A stretch of 64,000 nt of DNA, taken from NCBI RefSeq assembly GCF_050624435.1, contig NC_134546.1, positions 10,315,001-10,379,000 on the forward strand. Direction: 5' to 3'. This stretch comes from Tenrec ecaudatus (lineage: Eukaryota; Chordata; Mammalia; Afrosoricida; Tenrecidae). Shown in pieces: positions 42,040 to 54,151 of this stretch. Made by a program: the position numbers and the translations under genes. Within the stretch, counting starts at the first letter, position 1. Every line of letters begins with the position of its first letter. The notes beneath the pieces were generated by a model. It was given only the letters and a program-made list of their open reading frames with translations. It did not search any database and had not been told where the DNA came from.

Positions 42040-42235
42040 CTTCAGAGGCCAGTGAAGCAGCAGTTAAAAGCACTTGCCTGCTCCCCCAATGTCAGTGATG
42101 CAAACCTGAGGAGAGGTTGCCCCTCAGGAAAAAGATGGAGCAATCTGTTTCTGCGAGATGGACAGCCTTTGAAACCCTCTGGGGGCCGTTCTACGGAGTC
42201 GGAATCGTCTCAGTGCTAGCGGGCAATGTGTTGAC
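42040..42235 (+). mobile_element. AfroSINE, older variant
   Basis: GAAGCAGCAGTTAAAAGCAC, CAGCCTTTGAAACCCTCTGG and ACGGAGTCGGAATCGTCTCAG. Confidence 0.65.
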
Positions 42236-42576
42236 CATCACTTCTGGAGAAAAGGCAACACAGAAAATCTTTTGCCCAATGAACAAGTAAAAAGAGAAAG
42301 CTTAGCTATTTCTACCCCCTTTATATCTCGATACACACACATTTACATCAGTAATCACGCAAATTCAATTATTGTTGGCAAATTAAAAAAATCTAAGTTC
42401 ATTTAAAATAACACGCTTAAGAGTTATTTTAAGAAAAACACATTTCCTCTATCCAAACACACCATTAAACCTCTTCTTCCTAGATTAATTCCCTTTTGTT
42501 GACCAGATTTTAATTCATCGTATTGGTTAAAAGGTTATGGAAACCAGAGCTGTTGTCAGGCAACGTTGAGTCAGTT

Positions 42577-43327
42577 CCCACTCACAGTGACCCGTATCTA
42601 CAACAGAATGAAACACTGCCTCTCCTGCACTATCCTCACCACCACCGTTTGAGTCCATTGTTGCAGCCACTGTGCCAATCCATTTCATTGAGGGATTTTC
42701 TCTTCTTTTTGGCAGACCCGCTACTGTATCAACCATGACGGCCCTCCTGACAAAGTCTCTAAAATACAGGAGAGGAAGTCACCCTTTACACTTCTATGGA
42801 TTACTCTAGCTGTACTTTTCTTTCCCAGCAGATTTGTTTGTTCTTCTGGCAGTACACAGTACTTTCAATATTCTTTGTCTGCCTCCTAGTTCAGAGGCAT
42901 ACTTATCTCTGATCTTCCTTATCCATTGTCGAGCATGTGTATGCATATGAAGCAATGAAAAATACAATTGTTTAGGTCAGGCACACCTTAGACCTCAAAG
43001 CTCTTTGCTCTTAAATACTTTTGCAACAGATTTACCTAATGTGAATCAAATGGCATTTGATTACTGCTGTGGGTGTTGATTGTAGATCTGAGTCAAGTAA
43101 AATCCTCGACAATTTTAATCTTTTCTCCATTTATCATGCTTCTTACTGATCCAGTTTTGAAGGATTTTGACTTCTTTACATTAAGATGTAAAATATACTA
43201 CACTGACGGCTAGTATTTGATTACTAAGTACTTCAAGTCCCCTTTACTTTCTGGAAGGTTGTATCATTTGCATATTACAAGTTGTTAGTGAGTCTTCCTC
43301 CAATTTTAATACCTCTTTTTTCTTCAT
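42577..43327 (-). mobile_element. RTE LINE reverse-transcriptase region, decayed
   Basis: Plus-strand landmarks GCATACTTATCTCTGATCTTCC, ATTGTCGAGCATGTGTATGC and GTCAGGCACACCTTAGACC are antisense to RTE ORF2. On the minus strand, near 43263-43280, a degenerate YADD box is visible as Y-A-N-D after a one-base shift. No open frame; intron 1, same strand as PELI1. Confidence 0.75.
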
Positions 43328-43482
43328 GAGGTAGCGTAGTGGCAATGCATCGGGCTGCGATTCACATGCCGGTAGTACGAAACCACCAGCAGCTCCTGGG
43401 GAGAAAGACTGGGCTTTCTACATTGGTAAACACAGAGGTTCACTATTGGGTCAGCATTGACTAAGGCAGTGAGTCTGGTTTT
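43328..43482 (+). mobile_element. AfroSINE, internally deleted
   Basis: AGGTAGCGTAGTGGCAATGC, CGAAACCACCAGCAGCTCC and GGTCAGCATTGACTAAGGCAG. It adjoins the RTE fossil. Confidence 0.8.
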
Positions 43483-43720
43483 TGAACCTATGTACTGAAA
43501 CAGTCTTCTTGTACCTACAACAGTATATAATTCAGTTGACAAGCACTAGCAGCATTAAACCATGCTGAACATAGCTCATAATCAGTTCTGTAGGAGCCTT
43601 ACACTGAAATACTGATATGGACAAGCATCAATAGGTGTGTGTTGCAAAGTTGTTGTAGGAATCTTCATGTGTTTTGAAGGTTTGTTTTTTTGTGTGGTGC
43701 CTTGGACATTGTGTAGTTTC

Positions 43721-44560
43721 TTTTTAAATTTTTATTGGCATATGCTTCACACATCATACAATTTAAACATTCAATCATAGGAAGAGTTGCAAAATCATCA
43801 CCACAATCCATTTCAGAACATTTTCTTCTTACACTCATTGTTGTTAGCGCCCCATTTTACCCATCCGCCCCTGCCAAACCCCTAGGTAACTATCAATCCA
43901 GTTTCTGTCTCTACAGAGCCGCCTATTCCAGGTTTCATAGACAGAAAATCATACAAAACACAAACAGGAAGCCAACGACTAGATAAAATACAGAAAAACT
44001 TCCATCTCAAAGCAGAACATATTGAAAACAAACAACTTTAGAATGAGTCAAAAGACCAAATGAGAGGTGTTCTATTGTAATCTAAACACACTACCATATA
44101 GACTTCATAGTGCCCTTCGTCTGCTAGCAAGGGGATTGATTCTCTGAAGGCTTATTCCATGTGAGGACCCTGCAAATGGATTTCGGGCTTCTTTCCACTG
44201 TCATTCATAGCATTTTACAAACCGGTGTTCACAATTTAAGCTCTGATATTATCCCCTCCTTCAGATTTGGATCCATTATTTACAATTCTTGGTGTGCTTC
44301 TTCTATTCAGGCTTAATTGACACCTCACTGAGATGGCTGTTTGTTAGAAGACACAAGCCTTAAGACCCCAGGCACTATTTTTTCTGATAGTTAGGCACTA
44401 CCTGGTTTCTGCACCACACTTTGCTATTGTACCCATCTTGAATGGTCTCTTCATGAAGGTGAGCATCAAGCAGGGCCATGTCATCGAAGAATTGTTCTTA
44501 GATTGGGAGTGAAATTAGGGCAAACCCTAAATCGATTCATTTATCGATGGTTTAAATGTA
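43721..44560 (-). mobile_element. L1 3' end (about 0.8 kb)
   Basis: On the minus strand it ends in AATAAAAATTTAAAAAGA near 43721. Upstream it carries CAGAAACTGGATTGATAGTTACC and GAACATTTTCTTC-type sequence typical of old L1 3' regions, and further up a module with GGGGTCTTAAGGCTTG and AGAAGAAGCACACC, shared with 2081-2402. Lies antisense-free (same strand as PELI1) in intron 1. Confidence 0.6.
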
Positions 44561-44662
44561 TGTCTCTGGTTCACTTTAGGGACATCATTATCATTTTATG
44601 ATGAGAGGATTATAAATCACTCCCTTGGGGCATAAAGTAACTATTGATAGTAGCATTAATTT

Positions 44663-44864
44663 ATAGCCATGGTGGCCTAACTGGTTACTAGTTGGGCTGT
44701 TAACTAACTACAAGGTCAGCAATTTGAAACCACTAGCTGATCCTCAAGAAAAAGAGCTTTCTACTCCTGTAAAGAATCACAGTCTTGGAAACTGACAAAG
44801 GCAATTCCACCCTGTCCAATAGGGTCGCTATGAGTTCGCATTGACTTGATGGCAATGAGAAACA
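44663..44864 (+). mobile_element. AfroSINE
   Basis: CATGGTGGCCTAACTGGTTAC, CAAGGTCAGCAATTTGAAACC, TTTCTACTCCTGTAAAGAATC and GGGTCGCTATGAGTTCGC. Confidence 0.88.
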
Positions 44865-45096
44865 AGAGAGATGAGTTTAAAACAGTGCTGAAAAAAAGGA
44901 AATTACACAAGGTTAGGCTGGCTTCAGACTGTAATACTGTTGACCTGTAGAGATTAAACTCTCAAGTGACTGGACACTATTTATGCAAACTAAGGGGTTT
45001 GGTGATAGTGCAAAACTTTCAGTAACTCTCATTCACAAAGGTGAAACCATGCCTATAAAATCAGTATGTGTCACGAGAAAGCAAGTAGGGCCCTAA

Positions 45097-45161
45097 AATA
45101 CCTGTATGGTAGTCCCGGGCCACCATTCAATACCTGTAGTGGTAGCCCCGGGCCACCATTC
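45097..45161 (+). repeat. 32-33 bp tandem duplication
   Basis: Two adjacent units, each starting AATACCTGTA and ending CCCGGGCCACCATTC, with few differences. CpG-containing and GC-rich compared with its AT-rich surroundings. Confidence 0.9.
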
Positions 45162-45315
45162 ACTGGGTGCCTTCTAGGCATGAGACCCAAATCAGTGAAG
45201 AAAGATTCATGATCTTCACGATGGCTCAACATCTGTCATGCTTCTTCCCTTTCGATAGATTTCCTATACATTTTAAAATCCATGTAAGAGATACAAAACT
45301 ATTCAACTTGATGGG

Positions 45316-45342
45316 TATATATATATATATATATATATATAT
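45316..45342 (+). repeat. (TA)n microsatellite
   Basis: An uninterrupted TA tract of 27 bp in intron 1. Confidence 0.97.
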
Positions 45343-46744
45343 TTAACATAGATTCTACTGCCTCAATCACTACTGGTTCCACAAGGTGGTCTTCATTACA
45401 TTATAGATGATGATATCTCATATTCAGTCTTATCCCAATGTGATCTAACACCAAGAAGTTAAAATGGCACCATTAATGCTTCCGATGGGGAGGAGGGGAG
45501 GAGAACTAAGAAATGGCTACCATGAACAAAGAGATCAGGGGGGAAAAAAATCTTGCCAATAAGGTTGTTTTTGAAAATATCTTTCACTTTGAAGGCTTGC
45601 TTGATCCTTGAAAATTAACCATGTTGCTCTCATCAGGAGGAACTAACCTTTCCAAGTTAAAAAATAAAAACTGGTTTTTTTTTAGTAATATATTCTAGAA
45701 CAGTGTTATTTTCTGTGTAGGTTGGGAGAACATGGAAAGTTAGGTATAAAATATATACATATTTCTTAGAAACAGCTTATTAATTTGATTGATTTAACAT
45801 TCAAATCACTTGTTCTTTAAAGGCCAGTGAAGTACAATTACTTTCCTATCAATTTTTCCCAAGGGAAGACCTTCTAAAATATGTAACTGTCAGTTTCACC
45901 TTTAGGAGGAAAATTAGGAAATCAATCTTTGTCCAAATTGCTCCCTCAACATAACTGCTTTTTCCTTCTATTATTTTACATTGCACCCAGCCCTTTGCTT
46001 ACCACCTGCTGAACACAAGTACACAATTCCTGCCCTGAAAAACAAAGAGCAGCAAAACAAGCCCTAAGCAAGGGACAGAACAGATCCTATGTAGATGTTT
46101 ACACAAGCTTTTGAACACTTTTACTTTGGTGGGGTGGGCCTGAGGAATGTGATGAGGGAATAAAAAGAAAAAATAATTAAACATGAAACTGCTATGCTTT
46201 GTGACAGAAAACTATAGTGCTGGATTGCATATATTATCTCTGATGAACCAGATTCCCATCCATACTCATGTTCCCTGTGGTTGAATTTAAAAGGGCGACT
46301 CAAACCGAAAGAATGGTTTTGATATATTTGTGGTGGGGCCATTTTATGAAGCCAAATCAGCTGCTGACTGAAGGGAGGCTAATTTATAGCAGCTTCTTGA
46401 TAAGGGTGGGGATTTAATCACTTTCTTCCTTCTTTCTCAACCAGCAGGATTAGTAAGCAGCATCTTTTACATAAAAGGAGAGAGATGCTAGGAGAAACAA
46501 CGGTGTCATCAGCAGCGGAAGGAAATTCTGACTTTCTGTCAGTACCATTTCGTTTTCCCACACTTAGGCAGCTAAGAGGTGAAGTCTGTTCCCCTTTCCA
46601 AGATACAGGGCACCAACCAGGCCAGGACAGCCAAAGGATACACGGACAGTTTACCACCTCAGGGCTAACGTGCTGTCACCCTGAAAGGAAAGCAGTACAC
46701 AGCTCTCACAGACAGAGAAAGTCGATGTTTCTCTAAACCAAAGG

Positions 46745-46895
46745 GCCTCAACCTCAGCACTACTGACTCTTTGCTGCCAGGGAGGCTATTCGTGCATTGC
46801 AGGAGGCTCAGCAGCAATGCTGACTGACCCTTGCCTCTGAGATGCCAGCACAGCAGCACCGCCCAGTTGTGGTAACCACTTATGGACCCCTGCCC
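46745..46895 (-). mobile_element. MER5A-like hAT MITE
   Basis: The antisense MER5A pattern is visible: CTCAACCTCAGCACTACTGAC, then GTGCATTGCAGGAGG, CTTGCCTCTGAGATGCCAGC and CCCAGTTGTGGTAACCA. No intact ends. Confidence 0.65.
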
Positions 46896-46967
46896 CACTC
46901 AGCCTGTGAAAACCAAAGTTCTAATCTCACACTGGAAAATAACAGGATTTGGTTTTAGGAGAATTTC

Positions 46968-47022
46968 CTTTACTTTCTGGCATAATGCCTGGCACATAGG
47001 TTCTTAAAAATAAATGTTGGAG
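46968..47022 (+). mobile_element. MIR/L2-type 3' end fragment
   Basis: CATAATGCCTGGCACATAGG followed by AAAATAAATGTTGGAG is the common tail of MIR and L2 elements. Confidence 0.5.
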
Positions 47023-47061
47023 ACTAAAATCACCACAATGATGCCTTTTTGGCTTTGTTGG

Positions 47062-47168
47062 GGCTGCCATCGAACTGATTTTCAACTCACTGTAACCCTA
47101 TGTGACAGAGCAGAGCAACCTGATGGGTTTTCTAGGCTGTAGTCTTTATCTTAAGATGAAGCAATAGA
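47062..47168 (-). mobile_element. AfroSINE 3' half
   Basis: Antisense GGGGCTGCCATCGAACTGATT, GTAACCCTATGTGACAGAGC and TTTTCTAGGCTGTAGTC. Confidence 0.7.
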
Positions 47169-47604
47169 CCTCCAGGCTCTTCCCCTACGGAGTCTGAAAA
47201 GGTTACAAATAAAGGTTCTCTAGTGAAGGAATGGCTTTGGGTGTAGTGCAGCACTGGTAGCAGTGGCTGGGCGTGAGAAGGGATGCACTGCTCTTCTTCT
47301 GCACGTTTGAAGTACGCTAACACTGCAGCAGCCCCTCTGAAGGAGCTGTTGGGAAGGTGGTGAAGCTGTGTATGGCCAGAGCAGCCTTAACTTATGGAGA
47401 AGGACTAATTAATCTTTGGAGGCCAGGTAAGGAAGTAGCTTCTTGACCTAAGGGTCTCATACCAAGAAAATTCTCAAAAATGAACAAACCAAAATAAAAC
47501 ATGGCTTTGGAAAGCTTGGGGGAATACTTTTATGTCAAACGGTGTCACAAATCTTAATCAACCCAGTATTAAATTCCATCTTGCATTTACATAGACTGTA
47601 TATT

Positions 47605-47745
47605 AGCTAAATGCTTTCACCTTGATTATTCAGACTCAGAATAGCCTGTAAATTTACAGGAGAGGGAATGGAGGGGTAGGTTAGAAAAGTCAAGTGACCA
47701 GGTTCAAAGCCAAACTGATAATGCATAGCAGAGTGAGAATTGAAG
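47605..47745 (+). mobile_element. MIR SINE
   Basis: TTACAGGAGAGGGAATGGAGG, AAGTCAAGTGACCAGGTTCA and GAATTGAAGTCCATATGGTAC follow the MIR order. Confidence 0.5.
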
Positions 47746-48257
47746 TCCATATGGTACTGCAACATACATTAGCTCTTCTAATTCCCATCGCAGCTATGAC
47801 ATGGAGGCTAATTCCTACACTAAAACCAAACTCACTGCCACGAGCCTCGCCCCACCTTCTCTGGGGTATAGACTGATGGTGCCAGGGGAAACAGTTGTTC
47901 AAAGCATGGCTGTGATGGAAATGAGAAGAGTTAATGTTATGTTGAATTAGTATATGTTAGGAAAGACACCTATGCAAGATGAAGCTTAACCCTTGTAGTC
48001 CTAACGACCACGCGGCTATCTGAGACTTGAACCTTTGTCACTTCCTCAGTGCGCACTACACTTGGCAACCCTGCTTCCTGGTAGGGACCCACAATAAAAG
48101 CTTCAGTATGAAGTGGACTTTGACTGCCTGCTTAAAAACGGCCTGGGAGAAAGGAAGAGAGGGGTGGCAACTTCCTGTGACCATCAGGAAGAGACCTGGA
48201 CTAGAAGTGAGGCCAAACAGAACGAGGAGGCTTCATGAGCTCCAGGAAAAGTTGACA

Positions 48258-48258
<1 letters not shown>

Positions 48259-48340
<82 letters not shown>
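48259..48340 (+). repeat. (AC)41 microsatellite
   Basis: Forty-one uninterrupted AC units in PELI1 intron 1; the longest simple repeat in the window. It creates false Thr-His and Cys-Val open frames. Confidence 0.99.
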
Positions 48341-48344
<4 letters not shown>

Positions 48345-48811
48345 CCTGGAGGGCAGAATTCCTGAACAGGGGTGGGGGGGTGTTTAAATACAGCCTCTCT
48401 GTCCTACTCCAGAATAACAACTTCATTTCCCATACCATTAAATGAGCAAGGATGCAGACATTTTTATTGCCCTGTCTATGTATTCAATTATTGTATTTTA
48501 TTTATATTGTGATCTGGGTGTGTACTCAATCATCTGGGTGTGTATGTATTGAAATCATTTTAGATGACAAAAGTTCTTAAAATAACCAAATCCTTTCAAG
48601 AAAGCAAAACTAAAATCTCTCCTAGGTTTAACCATTAACATCCCGAATAAAATTCTCAGCAAAGAGTAGTAGCAAATTTGGTGGGATTAGACAGTTATTT
48701 GGATCAACAACAAAGGACAGAAGTATCCTTTTCAAAAGGCAGCATCCAACACTGGCAGTCAACTCATGCTTATGGTATCCTTTTTTCGTGGTTAATATTC
48801 ACCCGATTCTT

Positions 48812-48960
48812 GACATGTATTAACTAACTTAATGTATTAAGTTACTTAATCCTCGAACTATTAATACCCCCTCATTTTATAGATAAGACTTAGCACACTG
48901 AGCAACTAAACAATTTAGGCTTACAACTCAAAATCTAGCAATCTACAACTATGTAAACTA
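48812..48960 (+). mobile_element. MIR SINE
   Basis: TTACTTAATCCTCGAACTATTAA, CCTCATTTTATAGATAAGAC and GAGCAACTAAACAATTTAGGC match a diverged MIR. Confidence 0.55.
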
Positions 48961-49312
48961 ATCCATGTAAAAGAACACTTGGAAACTGAACTGCCAAAAA
49001 ACAAAAGCCCCAACTCTTTTCATACTATAAAGGGTCACAGAAAGAGGACTTAGATACATTATGCTATTGTCCTAATATGGACAGATTTTAAGGACAGGCT
49101 TTGATAAAGTTAATCATTTTTATTTCTTAAAGCTGATTTTAAAAGTCCTTGGGATAAAATTTACACATGGAAAAAAAAATAAAACGGATTTCCTCCACTC
49201 ACTTTAAACCTAGACCAAGCTATAAAAAAAAAAAATAGAACACAAACTCTATGATCTCATTATTTTAGGAATAATCCAAATTGATTTTACATAGGCTAAG
49301 GGTTTATTCAAG

Positions 49313-49517
49313 GAGCTGCTGGCAGCATGGTGATTACACATTGGGTTGCTAACCTCAAGGTCAGCAGTTTGAAATCACTAGCCATTCCAAGAGATAACAA
49401 TGAGGCTTTTCTACTAGAGTACAGAGGCACAGCCTCGGAAACCCACAGGGGAAGTTCTACCTTGTCCTATAGAGGCACTATGAGTTGGAATCAACTCAAT
49501 GGCAGTGAGTTTTTGCA
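49313..49517 (+). mobile_element. AfroSINE
   Basis: GGGTTGCTAACCTCAAGGTC, TTTGAAATCACTAGCC, CCTCGGAAACCCACAGGGG and GTTGGAATCAACTCAATGGCAG. Confidence 0.88.
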
Positions 49518-50080
49518 TGAAGGGTTTATCCAACATTAAGTACTGCTTAAGGTTAAGGAATATCTTTGGACAGTTAAATTACTTCCAGAAATAGAATCAT
49601 CTGGATCTTCTGGACCAGAAGATGCTTCATGACTCTAGACTAGACCAGGGTCCTTCATGAATCCTCAAATCCACAAACCATACTTTAGCACATGGTTTTC
49701 TCTAACTGCTAAAATGGTGAGTTCTGAATGGGAACAGTCAAGCTGCATTGAGATTTGGATATTGAGCCATCTGCTTGATTCACTTACGCAGTAACTAAAT
49801 CCATTCAATCCTTTTCTTCCTTCATTCCTCCCTCCATCCATCTATCCCTTCTTCCCCTCCCCCTCCCCCCATAAAGCAATCTCAAAGCACAGAACTCAAA
49901 ATCTATGCCTCAGCAAAATTACAAATTACTTTAAAATCATCCTTTCAGGTCTCCTCTTATTCATGTTGGTAATTAAATCAGTTATTTCCATGACACTACT
50001 TAAAAGTATCAAGCATTATTTGTCTAGTACCTAATATATTTTGAGCCACACATATAAACAAACCTAATCAAAACACACTG

Positions 50081-50192
50081 TAGAACTGCCCCCCCCCCCA
50101 AACCTCCCCTTGGGTTTCCCAGCAGAAAGTCTACTATGGAGGGCTGGTGGGTTTGAACTGTTGACTTTTCGGTTAGCTGCCAGGACTTCTTC
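50081..50192 (-). mobile_element. AfroSINE, truncated, with C-run
   Basis: A poly(C) run near 50087-50099, then GGGTTTCCCAGCAGAAAGTC, CTGGTGGGTTTGAACTGTTG and CGGTTAGCTGCCAGG. Confidence 0.65.
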
Positions 50193-50317
50193 CAGGCATT
50201 CAGAGTAGGTATTAAAAAATACTTGATTGTTTTATAGTGATGCTGCCTCATCAACCTAAGATGTAATAACTTCCTCAGAGATTTGTCTTTATTTCTAAGA
50301 CCTCTACAACAGAAGAA

Positions 50318-50508
50318 AGGATCTCGGGTAGATCACGAGTTGGGCCGCTAACCCCCAAGGTCTGCCGTTTAAATTCACCAACCAGTCCGTGGGGAAAAAA
50401 AATGAGGTCGTCTGTTCCAGTAAAGGTCTACAGTCATGGAAACCCTAGGGACCCTATCCTATGTGAGTGGAAAGTCATCTGGCTCCATGGAAGTGGGTTT
50501 GCTTTTTA
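50318..50508 (+). mobile_element. AfroSINE
   Basis: GTTGGGCCGCTAACCCCCAAG, TCACCAACCAGTCCGTGGGG and CATGGAAACCCTAGGGACC. Confidence 0.75.
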
Positions 50509-50513
50509 AACAA

Positions 50514-50667
50514 AGGAGTCCTGGTGGTTTGAACACGCGCAGCAGCTCCTTGGGAGAGATCTGGCATAAAGACTGCAGGCAAGAAAACCCCATGGGAACA
50601 TTCTCCTACTAGTCCCATGTGGTCACAGTGAGTCAGAATCCACTTTTGGCAACTAACAACATCATCT
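50514..50667 (+). mobile_element. AfroSINE, truncated, tandem to previous
   Basis: AGGAGTCCTGGTGGTTTGAAC, CAGCAGCTCCTTGGGAGAG and GGTCACAGTGAGTCAGAATCC. Confidence 0.75.
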
Positions 50668-50669
50668 TT

Positions 50670-53429
50670 AAACAAATGCTTAAAATCTGTTCTTTGTAGT
50701 TAGTTTGTTACTATGTAGAAAAACCTAGTTTCCTATTGTTTTTAATATAGAACAGACCCCTGAGTGTAATCAAAGGTCTCAACACTACTGCAATTAGTTT
50801 CAAGGTTGAATCCTATAAAAATAAAGAAAAATTTAATGTGCACATTCTCTGTTGTTTTTTTAACAGAGGCTAAAACATCAAGTCTCTCAGCTTCAAATTT
50901 CCAACCTCTATTCAAAAGGAATAGGAAAAGAAAAACTTAGTCAAAATTTCAAATTAAAATGAATCTCTAATGTTGTCTTTAACAGTAAAGTTAGATACTA
51001 ATAATCGAGACATTATTTTTAAATGGCATGTATTTCTACTCTTACTAACAAACAAGATTGATCTTATGAGGGTTTTAATGTTCTCTTTAGTTAATGAAAA
51101 GTTCTCAAAAGTAGCAACTGAATTTTCTTTGACCAAACCAGCATGTTTTCCCCATAGATTTTTATAGCAGTAATCTAGAGACATTCTGTGTGGGAGGCTA
51201 AGAACATCTATTTTTTAGCACAGGGAATATTTTAAATCACTCAGTATGGCATTCCTATTTAACCCTTTTCATTAGGAAAAGGATAAATACACACCACTGG
51301 GGGATTTTTACACATTCCGACCTTTCCCATTTTGAATATGAGTATTATCATCCTACAAGTACCTCAATTAAGTCAGTTACAATGTCATCCAGTTTCTCAC
51401 CAATTCACAAATTTCCCCTGGGCACTGGCTTCCATGTTATTCACATATAAGAGAATGACTACTTCCCTTCACAAATAAATTAGGAAAATTGATCAAAATG
51501 CGCCATACATTACTGAGCAGCACGTCAGTATTCCAGAAAATAGATTAAGCTTTCCATAGGTCGCTATACAAAGGGGATCAAAACAAAACAACCAAACACA
51601 CTCAATTCTATATTTTCTTCTGGTGAAAATAAAAAAAGCTTCAGAAATGCATACATTCTCTGCAATCTTCCTCTTCTAAAAATCTATCATCAGGCTTAAA
51701 ATTATGAAATTTCTTCCTCCCAAATCAGAGGAAAACCTGTTCAACCATTTAGAGAGAAATCAATCAAATTCCTTATAATGTATGGCTCTCAGAATATATT
51801 TATTTTTAATCCTTTTTAGTTTCTCCTTTGTGAAAAATGTTTAAACAGTAAGTTCCTGTTCTATCAAAAGTCCATCTGCTTCTTGAAAGGACATGGGCAG
51901 GTCTCTAAGGACTCTGTCAACAGCTGACCAAGCACATACACAGTGCTGTTCATTATGCTGGCTCCCAAATGAATTTTCAAATTTGGTAGTTCAACGTAAA
52001 ATAATGGACAGCATTCAGTTCCAAAACATGTAAAAGCAAATTATAAAAACCAAACACTTAGGTGATTAAAATAAAATGAAGAGTTTGAATTTTTTACTGA
52101 TCCTAATCTATAAGCATCAAATACTTGCAGTTAGTTTTCTTATTATATTCTTTAAGGCTAAGGGGACAGAGATACGATGAATAATGTTGTGACCCCTAAA
52201 TGACAACAGTACCACGGAACTTGAGATATGTTCAATGCAAGATGCTTTTAAAGCCAAATATGAAAAGAGCAAATATTTCAATATAAACGATCAAATCAAT
52301 GATGCTTCAAAATCATTTCCAGTGTAATCTTAACCCCTAATCTGAAGCACTGTTAATGGGATGCTTAAAAATAAGCCAAAGAACACCTACCTCTTTATTC
52401 CACCGCTATCACAGCAAGCTAGACCAACCACCAGACCTCACCAGAGACAAAGATCCAGATAGTATTAAAGCATCTCCCAGTTACACTTGGAGCCACACAC
52501 ACCGAATAGCTGTCTGCTCAGTGCTCTTTCACTAAGCGCCTCAGAATGTGTGTGGGTGGGCCGGGCCTGTGTTACGCAAAACAGGTAAACACTGTGTAAT
52601 TCAAGAGTCTATTGGCTGAAGTCAGAATTCACTTCTCCCTCACCACCTCCCTAAGGAAGTCTCTTGCCCAAAAGGGAAGAAACGGAAGTTAAGAACAAGA
52701 ACAGAACAATTTTTTAACACAGGCTTCATTTCAACTGATAGAATAAGGCATTTCAAAAGACAATATTCTATTTCTTAAAAGCCTGCGTGAAATTAACTAT
52801 ATAAATGCTGTATGAATGTTGGAGGTACAGCAAAGAAACAGAACTTTTCATGGTAGTATAACCGCCTATTTTAACAGATTGAGCTTGATAAACAATCTGT
52901 TAAGAAATGCTCTATTTAAGACAGAGAAGAATGAACACAATCCGTATGTAAAGAAAAGAGTTCTCGTTCAGCACTATTAAGTGAATCAGAATGTTTTGGC
53001 TTGGTTATAAATACTACTGTCTTACCCCAAAGAGTTGAATATTTTTCATTGATTATGCGTGTTTATTTCTAGCTTTATCTTTTCTAGCTTTATGTATAGA
53101 CTTGGTGTTTATGGACAAGCTTCATCACTGATTTTTGTTGCTCTCACATTTGTATTACTGCTTGCTAATCCACATTACCCTGTACCTTTACATAGGACAA
53201 AGTTTTCCTTCTAGTGAGGGGTTGTACATAGAACTAGCACTGGTTTACTTCTGTAACAACCAAGGCGAACTTATGTTGTACTGACTTTTAAGCTGTTTCT
53301 TTTAAAGCATGCTAAAATTAAGACCAGTAAACGATGACCATATTTGCTTCCTGATGAATAAACTGCATATGCAGTGTGAGTCCTCCCCCCCGCCGTTTCC
53401 GCCCCCCCACATTAAACTGACATTCAACT
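50670..53429. other. PELI1 intron 1, repeat-poor 2.7 kb
   Basis: No SINE or LINE recognised over 2.7 kb although SINEs crowd both sides. Includes the motif cluster at 52565-52620. Candidate regulatory interval. Confidence 0.4.
52565..52620 (-). promoter_or_regulatory. intron 1 motif cluster
   Basis: On the PELI1 strand, GCCAAT (52616-52611), TGTTTAC (forkhead-like, 52591-52585) and TTTGCGTAAC (C/EBP-like, 52580-52571) occur within about 50 bp of repeat-free sequence, next to a GC patch CCGGGCC. Motifs this short can occur by chance. Confidence 0.25.
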
Positions 53430-53640
53430 CAAGTCTGCTGCTGCCGTGTGCTGTCCACTAGATTCTGATTCATGTCCATCCTACATGACAGACAGGAAAC
53501 TGCCCAATTGCACTTCCTAGGCTGGAATCTCCACAGGAACAGATCGCCAGGTCTTTCCTTTCATGGATCTTGATGGGGATCAAATGATCAACCTTTTGGT
53601 TAACAACAGAGCACTTAACCATTGCGCCACTAGGTGCAGA
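53430..53640 (-). mobile_element. AfroSINE, older variant
   Basis: Antisense CACTAGATTCTGATTCATG, ACAGATCGCCAGGTCTTTCC, CAACCTTTTGGTTAACAAC and CATTGCGCCACTAGG. Confidence 0.75.
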
Positions 53641-53914
53641 TAATTTCCTTGTTCAAGTTCATTAGTAGCCTTGAAGAGTCAATTCAATAATAAGGTGAAA
53701 GTAGTAATCACTCTGCCATAGCCCTAAAATTAGCGAGATATCCAGGGTTCGTGCCATCTATGTAAATGGCTATGTAATTAGAGGCCTAACTCCATTACAC
53801 CATGGTTGAATGATATACAACTTGCTAATCATACCCGATTAGAAAGTACCTTTGTTGACCTTATATGCAATCCTTTAAGTTTGACCTAAAAATACACTAT
53901 CACAAAACAAACAA

Positions 53915-54103
53915 ATAACACAGCTGAATCAATTCTGACTCATAAGGACCCTACAGCACAGGGTACAATGGACTCGATGGGTTTCTGAAACTGTAGCAAG
54001 AGTAGATAGTCCTATCTTTCTCCCTCAGAGCAGATGGTGGTTTCGAACTGCTGACACTGAGGTTAGCAGCCCAACATGTAACCATTACTCTACCAGGACT
54101 CCT
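53915..54103 (-). mobile_element. AfroSINE
   Basis: Antisense GCTGAATCAATTCTGACTC, GATGGTGGTTTCGAACTGC, GAGGTTAGCAGCCCAAC and CTACCAGGACTCC. Confidence 0.85.
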
Positions 54104-54151
54104 TTGCCTTAAATAATAAAATTATATAGACAGATCTTTAGTGGCCCTGTG

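Larger units (their letters stand above)
44870..46740. other. PELI1 intron 1, unassigned
   Basis: AT-rich, with the tandem duplication at 45097 and the TA tract at 45316. No exon recognised. Confidence 0.5.
47169..49312. other. PELI1 intron 1, unassigned except MIRs and (AC)41
   Basis: Two MIR copies and a long microsatellite; the remainder is unique AT-rich sequence. Confidence 0.5.

Noticed and set aside
45316-45342. promoter TATA signal
   Set aside because: It is a TA microsatellite.
48027-48438. Thr-His and Cys-Val repeat proteins
   Set aside because: They are translations of the (AC)41 microsatellite.
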